A stretch of 64,000 nucleotides of DNA from Coprococcus_C hominis (GTDB lineage Bacteria; Bacillota; Clostridia; Lachnospirales; Lachnospiraceae), in NCBI RefSeq assembly GCF_020687505.1, contig NZ_JAJEQT010000006.1; one strand, given 5' to 3'. Below the pieces are notes generated by a model. That model was not told the origin of the DNA. It was given only the letters and a program-made list of their open reading frames with translations, and did no database searches. Numbering within the stretch: position 1 is the stretch's first letter; each line of letters begins with the position of its first letter. This document shows, one piece after another, positions 16,617 to 23,532 of this stretch. A program made the translations under genes and the position numbers.

Positions 16617-17687
16617 ATGAAAAAGAAATTGGTTGTTATGTGCATGCTGTTTATAACATGCGTGGTGACTTCCTGTTCAGGAAATAATAATGGGAAAACA
16701 GAAGCTGATAATATACAAACGCAGACATTCCCGCAACAGTATCGATATAGTTCGGAACATTTACGTATTGATTTACAAGAAATAACACCTCAGGAAGTAA
16801 GCTGGAAGAATGGAACCGCGACGGAATGTTCGTTGGATTATGAAAAAGTAGGCAGAGTGTTTATGCCGGATGATGGTAGCAATACATTGGATGCGGAGGC
16901 ACAAATGATATCAAGTAATGCGGTGTCGGATGGCGTCAGTGAATCTTTTTTTACATGGGGATTGGATTCCTGTACCTATACGGATTTGGAATATCTGGAA
17001 TTGAATGCATGTTTGAAAACGGACAGGTTTTATTCAGATTATAATTTGTCAGAATATACGGATTCGAAAGAATTTACGTTTGCTTCTGAAGAAGCTGCAA
17101 AGCAGGAAATATATGAAATCATGGATTCGTGTGGCATAGATTTAAAAAAAGATTTTACATGTGAAACGTATTATTTGGATCATGAAATTTTGCAGCAACA
17201 GGAAGAACATATAGATATGGATGGAAATCAGCAGGAAGAGGAGTATAAGACGGATTGGTCGGAAGAAAATGATACCTATTTGTTCTATTTTCATCATGTG
17301 TATTCTGGGCTTCGTGATTTTCAGGGTAATTCCTTTTGGCAGGAAAGTGCACAGGATTTAAATGCACAAATCACAGTTATGTATAATAAAAAAGGAATTA
17401 TCTTTTGCTATATACAAAACTTGTATGATTATACATCAATGAATGAAAGTGAATCTTTATTGAACTTTGATGCAGTTATGCAATCTGTGATTGAATATTT
17501 TGAAGGTATTGTGGATGGAGCGGATCGGGAAGTGATTTCGGCAGAACTGATAGTAGACCATATGAAAGATGGAAAAACACTGATTCCTGTATGGGCGTTC
17601 CAAATAAATGAAAAACCATTGAATGATTCGGAGTATCAATATGAATTACGTGTGAATGCAATAACAGGAAAAATTATAGTGCAATAA
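16617..17687 (+). CDS. Lipoprotein of unknown function
   Basis: 356 residues from the ATG at 16617, 10 bases after GGAGGT. An upstream in-frame ATG at 16596 precedes the ribosome site. Lipobox VVTSC with the lipid-anchored Cys20. The remainder is an acidic extracellular domain, with an acidic segment around 200-220. Near the C terminus, LIPVWAFQI and YELRVNAITGKII resemble the YycH/YycI- or PepSY-like closing strands of some regulatory lipoproteins, but I cannot name the family. Its position between a secreted protein and ABC permeases suggests a role in immunity or as a cofactor of the transporter. Confidence 0.7.
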   Translation: MKKKLVVMCMLFITCVVTSCSGNNNGKTEADNIQTQTFPQQYRYSSEHLRIDLQEITPQEVSWKNGTATECSLDYEKVGRVFMPDDGSNTLDAEAQMISSNAVSDGVSESFFTWGLDSCTYTDLEYLELNACLKTDRFYSDYNLSEYTDSKEFTFASEEAAKQEIYEIMDSCGIDLKKDFTCETYYLDHEILQQQEEHIDMDGNQQEEEYKTDWSEENDTYLFYFHHVYSGLRDFQGNSFWQESAQDLNAQITVMYNKKGIIFCYIQNLYDYTSMNESESLLNFDAVMQSVIEYFEGIVDGADREVISAELIVDHMKDGKTLIPVWAFQINEKPLNDSEYQYELRVNAITGKIIVQ

Positions 17688-17702
17688 ATGAGAGGGAAAA
17701 TT

Positions 17703-18470
17703 ATGCTATTGAGGTATTTGAAAATAGATGTGCGACGAGCATTTGGAAATTGGAGATTCCCAATATGTGTGATTATAATTAGTGTACTGCTTCTTTATAA
17801 CAAAGATGAGCCAGCGGATGTTGTTTCGTGGATGAATCATGTAAATACGATGCAGTTGTTGTTTATCGCAATGGGGATAGCATCGGTACCATATGTTGGT
17901 AGTTATATAGATGACAACTGTCATAAATTTCGGATTCAAATGGAACTGCGCAGTAATCATCGGGAATATTATATTATTTCGAAGATGTTAGTTGTATTCA
18001 TTTCGACACAGATCACATTTATATTAGGCTTTTTGATTACGTTACAAATAAACTATATCCGATTGGGGATGCCGGATGAAACACAGTGGTTTGAAATACT
18101 GGATTTGGAGCGCGCATATATGCAGTACTTAAAAGAAGGAAGAACAGGTCTGTATTTTGCAGTTTGTATCTTCCATATGTCAGTACTGGCAGGCTTTATG
18201 TCATTGCTTGGGTTGTTTGTGTCAGAGTTTGTGAACAATAAAATCGCGGCATATACATTTCCGCTATTATGTGTGTATGTACAGGATATTTTAATGCAAA
18301 GATTACTTGGATGGCAAAGAGGTGCAGTCATTTCGTGGAAGGCATTAGGGGTGAATCAGTTGGAAATGACACTTTCAGGACAGCAACCATCAACATTTTT
18401 CTTCCAAATATGTTGTTACATATTCATTGTCAGTTATTGTATTAATTATAAGAATGGAAGGAGAAAGTGA
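17703..18470 (+). CDS. ABC-2-like permease subunit
   Basis: 255 residues from the ATG at 17703 with GAGAGGG 6 bases upstream. An ATG at 17688 directly after the previous stop has no such site. About six hydrophobic segments (near 17-35, 55-75, 95-120, 155-180, 185-205 and 230-248). It has no ATPase motif. With the next gene and the ATP-binding gene it forms a likely ABC exporter or immunity pump of the bacteriocin-protection type. Sequence family not recognised beyond general ABC-2 layout. Confidence 0.7.
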   Translation: MLLRYLKIDVRRAFGNWRFPICVIIISVLLLYNKDEPADVVSWMNHVNTMQLLFIAMGIASVPYVGSYIDDNCHKFRIQMELRSNHREYYIISKMLVVFISTQITFILGFLITLQINYIRLGMPDETQWFEILDLERAYMQYLKEGRTGLYFAVCIFHMSVLAGFMSLLGLFVSEFVNNKIAAYTFPLLCVYVQDILMQRLLGWQRGAVISWKALGVNQLEMTLSGQQPSTFFFQICCYIFIVSYCINYKNGRRK

Positions 18471-19334
18471 ATGGCGAATGTTCAAAAAATAATAAAAACA
18501 GCTGCTTATGACAGCATTAAAAAAATGCGTTCCTTTCGATTCATAAGTGCTGTAATGATGGTAGTCGGATTAGTGTTAGCAGTCACGTCGGGAATGGATC
18601 AATTAATTGGGGATGTGAATGAAAAAGTAAGCATCTGGATTGTTCCTCATATATTTAGTAATACATTTTTTGCGGCATTTTACGGAATTATTATATGTTA
18701 TCTGTTATCGGATATTCCTTATTTTAATGCGAATGAATTATATTACATTTCAAGAATGGGACGAAAAAAGTGGTTTATGGAGAAAATGCTATCCATGATA
18801 CTATCCATGTTTATGTTTACAATTATTTCGTTTGCTGTATGCGTACTTGTATTTGTTCCCAAAATCAACTTTACAATGGAATGGGGAAAAGTAATACATA
18901 CAATGGCATATTCAACCAATTTGTATTCCTATAATCTGATGAATCTGGTATCACCGAGTATTTTGATGAATTATAAGCCGATCACGGCAATGGAAACCTG
19001 TTTCTTGATGGTATGGCTGGTTTCGGTCATGGTAGGATGTGTGATGTTTGCAATAAGTATCTGGTTCAATCGTACAGTGTCAATCGTAGTGGTTTTGATG
19101 CTGTCTTTGTTAGGGTTATCGGAAGGCCTGTTTTTTACCCAACGCTGGCTGCCATTTCTTTCGATATTTACATGGTATCGAATATCAGTATACGGAGAAA
19201 CAATATTTATGGATTGGCAGTATCCGAAACAATATGTATATGTGATTTTGATAATCTGCATAATGTGTTTATCGTTTTTTGCGGCATATAGAAGAATCAG
19301 GCATACTGAATTTGATTGGATCAATGAAACGTAG
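18471..19334 (+). CDS. Second ABC-2-like permease subunit
   Basis: 287 residues starting right after the previous stop, with GGAAGGAG upstream. Six to seven hydrophobic segments. The region after the second segment (FNANELYYISRMGRKKWFMEKM) is the cytoplasmic coupling loop layout seen in ABC-2 permeases of bacteriocin/antibiotic resistance systems. It differs in sequence from the first permease, so the transporter is probably a heterodimer of permeases with one ATPase. AT-rich codon use is shared with the neighbouring genes of this operon and is lower in GC than the flanking 12-15 kb and 21-25 kb genes. Confidence 0.72.
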   Translation: MANVQKIIKTAAYDSIKKMRSFRFISAVMMVVGLVLAVTSGMDQLIGDVNEKVSIWIVPHIFSNTFFAAFYGIIICYLLSDIPYFNANELYYISRMGRKKWFMEKMLSMILSMFMFTIISFAVCVLVFVPKINFTMEWGKVIHTMAYSTNLYSYNLMNLVSPSILMNYKPITAMETCFLMVWLVSVMVGCVMFAISIWFNRTVSIVVVLMLSLLGLSEGLFFTQRWLPFLSIFTWYRISVYGETIFMDWQYPKQYVYVILIICIMCLSFFAAYRRIRHTEFDWINET

Positions 19335-19350
19335 GCATGGAGGTTTGATA

Positions 19351-19983
19351 ATGATCGAGGTAAAGAATCTGGAAAAAAGTTTTGGTGAACAAAAGGTATT
19401 GAATGATGTTTCGCTTGTTTGCCCAAATGGTGAAATTACAGGAATTATAGGGCATAATGGATCAGGAAAAACAGTACTGTTTAAATGTATATGTGGATTA
19501 TTATTTGAAGATAGCGGAGAGATTTTGATTGATGGAAAAAGATATAAATCTGGTGGCGAACTAATAAAAAATGCAGGGATAATTATTGAAAATCCGGCGT
19601 TTCTGGAAAGTGAAAGTGGGATTAATAATTTAAAATATTTGTTTGAAATTCGAAATAAAAAGAACATGGAATTGTTGCATGAAATAATGAGGATGGTAGG
19701 ACTTGATCCGGAATCCAAAAAGAAGGTAAAAAACTTTTCTTTAGGAATGAAGCAACGTCTGGCAATTGCGCAGGCAATTATGGAAGACCCTGCTGTTTTG
19801 ATATTGGATGAGCCTATGAATGGTTTGGATCGACAGGGGGTAGAAGAGATGCGTCAAATTTTCTGCAAAGAAAAGCAGAAAGGAAAGACAATTCTTTTGG
19901 CAAGCCATAACCGGGAAGATATTGAAGCATTATGTGATCATGTGTATGAAATGGAGGATGGACAAATAAAACAATTGAGATAG
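19351..19983 (+). CDS. ABC transporter ATP-binding protein
   Basis: 210 residues from the ATG at 19351 (GGAGGT upstream). In-frame codons further upstream lie in the end of the permease gene. Complete ATPase: Walker A GHNGSGKT near residue 35, Q-loop region around IIIENPAF, signature FSLGMKQRLAIAQA, Walker B VLILDEP with D-loop NGLD, and switch His in LASHNRED. This is the short single-domain type typical of ABC-2 bacteriocin-immunity systems. It closes the operon begun by the agrD-like gene and powers the two preceding permeases. Confidence 0.9.
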   Translation: MIEVKNLEKSFGEQKVLNDVSLVCPNGEITGIIGHNGSGKTVLFKCICGLLFEDSGEILIDGKRYKSGGELIKNAGIIIENPAFLESESGINNLKYLFEIRNKKNMELLHEIMRMVGLDPESKKKVKNFSLGMKQRLAIAQAIMEDPAVLILDEPMNGLDRQGVEEMRQIFCKEKQKGKTILLASHNREDIEALCDHVYEMEDGQIKQLR

Positions 19984-19992
19984 AAAAATTAT

Positions 19993-20481
19993 TTACTGGA
20001 AGATGCCGAGCTGTGGCGGATATTCCGTAAAGGTGAAAAATGCCGCGGTTAAGAGGAGCAAAATCGCGGAAGAAAGGATGAGCTTTTCTGCCTTCCCATT
20101 TCGGTAGACATCATTTTCCACGAAGAGGGCGAAGATAACGCCTGCAAAATATAGTGCAATATTGATCCAGTCGTAGTTTGTTCCGAGGATACCATTCAGT
20201 GTATAGAAAACTGCGACAATAAAAATCATGCCGGACAAGATTCCGAGGGTACGCGCCCAGAGGTAATTGGCTGGCATTTTTTCATGGAAGAAGAACAGCT
20301 CGACCAGCGTGAGCAGAAGCATCGGGAAGAAGAGCAGCTTCAGATGCTCCCACGTGGATTCGTTGACCGCCGAGAACAGCCCGACAATGCGGTTGTCGTC
20401 CGACCATTCATAGGTGAAATGCAGCAGCACTCCGAGGATGGAGATGAAGAGAAAACGGATGGCGTTGGTTTTGAATTTCAT
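19993..20481 (-). CDS. DUF6512-like membrane protein
   Basis: 162 residues with four to five hydrophobic segments. The N-terminal half, LLHFTYEWSDDNRIVGLFSA and NESTWEHLKLLFFPM, is the recognisable signature of a small Clostridial membrane family (DUF6512). Charged residues between helices (E, D, H) suggest a conserved in-membrane site, but no function is known. AAAGGA lies about 10 bases upstream of the ATG. It converges with the ABC ATPase gene. Confidence 0.75.
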   Translation of the reverse strand: MKFKTNAIRFLFISILGVLLHFTYEWSDDNRIVGLFSAVNESTWEHLKLLFFPMLLLTLVELFFFHEKMPANYLWARTLGILSGMIFIVAVFYTLNGILGTNYDWINIALYFAGVIFALFVENDVYRNGKAEKLILSSAILLLLTAAFFTFTEYPPQLGIFQ

Positions 20482-20644
20482 GTTGGTTTGTCCTTTCTTG
20501 GGTTAGTTGGTTCGTGCAGATATGCATATAGTTTATGGATTTTTTGGAAATTTATACTATGTCCTGAGAAAGTATATGCGTGAATTGGGTGAATTTTTCC
20601 AAAATAGAGAATTTACTCCAACGGGAAGGTTGAGAGAAGCAAGC
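20482..20644. other. Upstream region of the DUF6512-like gene
   Basis: About 160 bases. Carries the ribosome site of the minus-strand gene and, near 20617-20644, a decayed partial copy of the 63-bp repeat that follows. No clear promoter seen. Confidence 0.4.
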
Positions 20645-21120
20645 AGGATGGGGAGAAAGTGGAGGAACGGGAAAAACTCCCCAATCGGAAGCTGATAGGA
20701 AGCAAGCAGGATGGGGAGAAAGTGGAGGAATGGGAAAAACTCCCCAATCGGAAGCTGATAGGAAGCAAGCGGGTTGGGGAGAAAATCGAGGAACGGGAAA
20801 AACTCCCCAATCGGAAGCTGATAGGAAGCAAGCAGGTTGGGGAGAAAATCGAGGAACGGGAAAAACTCCCCAATCGGAAGCTGATAGGAAGCAAGCGGGT
20901 TGGGGAGAAAATCGAGGAACGGGAAAAACTCCCCAACCGGAAGCTGATAGGAAGCAAGCAGGATGGGGAGAAAGTGGAGGAACGGGAAAAACTCCCCAAT
21001 CGGAAGCTGATAGGAAGCAAGCGGGTTGGGGAGAAAATCAGGGAAACAGGAAAATTCCCCAACTGGAAGACAGAGAGAAGAAAGTTGATTGGGGAGAAAA
21101 TCTGAAAACAGAAAGATTCC
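20645..21120. repeat. Tandem 63-bp minisatellite
   Basis: Copies begin at 20645, 20708, 20771, 20834, 20897, 20960 and 21023. The first six are nearly identical, and the seventh decays into one further imperfect copy. Two sub-types alternate at a few positions (AGGATGGGG versus GGGTTGGGG). Each unit contains an 8-bp inverted repeat, TTGGGGAG / CTCCCCAA, around a 21-base loop. The unit length is a multiple of three and lacks stops, so several frames stay open on both strands. No ribosome site or ATG supports translation. Confidence 0.9.
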
Positions 21121-21152
21121 CCCAATTTGGAGAATGGAGAGAGAAAAGATAG

Positions 21153-21181
21153 TTGAAACGGGGGAATTGCATATGTATAAT
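21153..21181 (+). promoter_or_regulatory. Promoter of dtd and the MATE gene
   Basis: TTGAAA, 17-base spacer, TATAAT, about 95 bases before dtd and directly after the minisatellite. Confidence 0.7.
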
Positions 21182-21274
21182 AGGGATGCTTAGCAAGAAA
21201 TAGAGACAGATAAGAATAATATAGAATATTTAACCTCTGTCGAAAAATAAAACAAGAATAATAGGAGAAAAATC

Positions 21275-21721
21275 ATGCGAATTGTAATACAGCGTGTTAA
21301 TCACGCGTCCGTAAAAGTAGATGGAGAGACAATCGGAAGCATCGGCAAGGGCTATCTGCTTCTGCTCGGTGTGGCAGAGGGAGATACGAAGGAGATGGTT
21401 GACCGCTATGTGAAGAAGCTTTCAACCCTCCGGATATTTGCAGACGAAGAGGGCAAGACGAACCTGTCAATTACCGATGTAGGTGGAGAAGTGCTGGTCG
21501 TATCCCAGTTCACATTATATGCGGACTGCAAGAAGGGAAACCGACCAAGCTTTGTGAAGGCGGGTGCGCCGGACTTTGCTGAGGAAATGTATGAGTATTT
21601 CAAGGCAAAATGTGTGGAGACATTTGGAAAAGTGGAATGCGGAAGCTTCGGTGCTGATATGAAGGTCGAACTGGAGAACGATGGCCCATTCACAATCTTG
21701 TGGGACAGCGAGGAATGGTAA
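21275..21721 (+). CDS. dtd: D-aminoacyl-tRNA deacylase
   Basis: 148 residues, full length. Hydrolyses D-aminoacyl-tRNA, and glycyl-tRNA-Ala, to protect translation. Family motifs visible: MRIVIQRV at the start, SQFTLYAD (the conserved SQFTL site) near residues 77-84, and NDGPFT near 137-142, corresponding to the cross-subunit Gly-cisPro motif. ATAGGAG precedes the ATG. It is followed after 3 bases by a MATE transporter gene, probably cotranscribed. Confidence 0.96.
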   Translation: MRIVIQRVNHASVKVDGETIGSIGKGYLLLLGVAEGDTKEMVDRYVKKLSTLRIFADEEGKTNLSITDVGGEVLVVSQFTLYADCKKGNRPSFVKAGAPDFAEEMYEYFKAKCVETFGKVECGSFGADMKVELENDGPFTILWDSEEW

Positions 21722-21724
21722 AAC

Positions 21725-23047
21725 ATGAAACAAGACAGCCAGATGTTTGGCACAGAGAAAATCAGTAAAATACTATGGAATATGGCACCGCCCGTGATGC
21801 TGGCGCAGTTGATACAGGCACTTTATAACATTGTGGACAGCTTCTTTGTCGGGCGGTATTCCGAGAGTGGACTGACCGCGCTGTCCATCATCTATCCAAT
21901 CCAGCTTCTGATGATCGCATTTGCGGTGGGAACCGGTGTTGGTATCAATACGTGCATGGCGCATTACTTAGGCTTGTCCGAGGACGAAAAGGCAGACGAA
22001 ATCGGTGGGATCGGCACGCCACTTACTTTGTTTATGTGGACAGTATTCGCCGTGTTCTGTTATTTCTTCATGCCCGCATACGCGAAGATGTCGACGGATT
22101 CCGCAGAAGTAATCAAAGAGGTTGTGATGTATGGACGGATTGTATGCGTCTTTTCTTTCGGACTTTTTCTAGAGAGCATCTGGACGAAGATCCTGCAGGC
22201 AAACGGCGACATGAAGACGCCGATGATCGCGCAGATTGCAGGTGCGGTTACAAACATCATACTCGATCCACTCTTGATTTTTGGTATGTTTGGATTGCCG
22301 AAGATGGGAATCGCAGGAGCTGCGGCAGCAACCGTCGTTGGTCAGATCGTAGCGGCGCTGATCGTCATGCGCAGAGGATTCCGGAAGTCACCGGCGTTAT
22401 CTGTATATCTGCCGGACATCCGCAAGATTTATAAGATGGGAATCCCGAACATCCTGATGCAGTCTGCGTACACGTTCTATATATTCGGACTTAATATGGT
22501 ACTTGCAACCTTCTCTGATCAGGCGGTGACGGTACTCGGCCTTTATTACAAATGGCAGGCGTTTTTCTTCATTCCGCTCGGTGCGATGCAGACCTGTATC
22601 GTGCCAATCTTAAGCTACAATTATGCAACGATGAAGATTGACCGCTGCAAGAAGACGCTGTCATTGGCACTTATATATGGAGTATCCCTGATGATGATTG
22701 GTGTGCTTTGCTTTGAACTGATGCCGGGGCAGATGCTGCATGTATTCTCGCATGACGCAGAAGTGATCCGTATTGGGAAGGTGGCGTTCCGTATCATTGC
22801 GGTGAGCTTTATTCCGCTTGTGACATCATTGACATTTCCGGTGTTCTTTCAGGCAGTTGGAAAAGCGTTTACAAGCAGTATGCTTACGGTGATAAGAACG
22901 GTATTTTTGTTTGTGCCGCTTGGGTATGCATTCTCAAGAATCGGGCTAAACTTCTTCTGGCTGACGTTTCCGGTTACGGATATTATTACGTCGATTGCCG
23001 GATTTTTGCTGTACCGCCGATTCCTAAGATTCACCAAAAGTTCATAG
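21725..23047 (+). CDS. MATE family efflux transporter
   Basis: 440 residues with twelve predicted helices. The opening, ILWNMAPPVMLAQLIQALYNIVDSFFVG, is the standard MATE helix 1 with P, Q, N and D residues, and the second half repeats the pattern. Such proteins export cationic drugs or metabolites using Na+ or H+. It starts 3 bases after dtd. No specific substrate can be named. A short hairpin with ATTTGC / GCAAAT follows the stop but lacks a T-run. Confidence 0.93.
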   Translation: MKQDSQMFGTEKISKILWNMAPPVMLAQLIQALYNIVDSFFVGRYSESGLTALSIIYPIQLLMIAFAVGTGVGINTCMAHYLGLSEDEKADEIGGIGTPLTLFMWTVFAVFCYFFMPAYAKMSTDSAEVIKEVVMYGRIVCVFSFGLFLESIWTKILQANGDMKTPMIAQIAGAVTNIILDPLLIFGMFGLPKMGIAGAAAATVVGQIVAALIVMRRGFRKSPALSVYLPDIRKIYKMGIPNILMQSAYTFYIFGLNMVLATFSDQAVTVLGLYYKWQAFFFIPLGAMQTCIVPILSYNYATMKIDRCKKTLSLALIYGVSLMMIGVLCFELMPGQMLHVFSHDAEVIRIGKVAFRIIAVSFIPLVTSLTFPVFFQAVGKAFTSSMLTVIRTVFLFVPLGYAFSRIGLNFFWLTFPVTDIITSIAGFLLYRRFLRFTKSS

Positions 23048-23055
23048 AATTTGCG

Positions 23056-23084
23056 TTGTTTCAGCAAATCTCCTGTGCTATCAT
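23056..23084 (+). promoter_or_regulatory. Candidate promoter of the P-type ATPase leader
   Basis: TTGTTT, 17-base spacer, TATCAT. If used, the mRNA would carry a leader of about 440 bases containing the long hairpin element at 23148-23497. Confidence 0.45.
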
Positions 23085-23147
23085 ATGTAATAATTTGGAA
23101 GATATAGAATTAAGGCATAAGAAGTGTTGAAAATACAAAAAAGTATA

Positions 23148-23497
23148 TTGTAATCTGGTTCTGTATGTGTAATTCCTGCAACTATGTTTGGAATATGCAT
23201 ATGTTTGAGGCTTAGAAGTTCTTAATGTTCTGGATAATAACAGCAATGTTTGAACACGATGTTCAAACAAGCCGCCACTGAGCCATGGATGGCGAGCGGA
23301 GGGCGCATATGAATCGTAGATTCATATTTAGGATGCGCCCGACAATCTGCCGACGAGCGAAGCGAGGGGGCAATACCCGGGCGGCGGTTGCGTACGATGA
23401 TAATATTGTATAACAGAACATTTAGAATTTCTTGGGCTCAATACATCGCATATGCAAACATAGTTGCAGGAATATACTATACAGAATCAGATTGCAG
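23148..23497. repeat. Large palindromic element (about 350 bp) with a structured GC-rich core
   Basis: Left arm 23148-23243 and right arm about 23400-23497 are imperfect reverse complements: both contain TTCCTGCAACTATGTTTG, TTCTGTAT and AATGTTCTG in matching order. The centre holds TTTGAAC / GTTCAAA (23248-23266), an outer GC stem GCCGCC / GGCGGC, an arm GGGCGCAT / ATGCGCCC capped by ATGAATC / GATTCAT, and a single-stranded GACGAGCGAAGCGAGG. It lies 24 bases before the ATPase ribosome site. No transposase and no coding sequence. Behaves like a hairpin MITE or structured RNA. Confidence 0.8.
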
Positions 23498-23532
23498 GAT
23501 GCAGCAAGGGTATTTTCAAAAAGGAGAAAACT

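Noticed and set aside
20645..21120. CRISPR array
   Set aside because: Units are contiguous and identical over their whole 63 bases, with no unique spacers and no cas genes nearby.
20613..21152. Long repeat-encoded reading frames over the 63-bp array on both strands (Lys/Arg-rich or Ser/Phe-rich 21-residue repeats)
   Set aside because: The unit length is a multiple of three and happens to lack stops, so several frames are open at once. No ribosome site, no convincing ATG, and low-complexity products on both strands.
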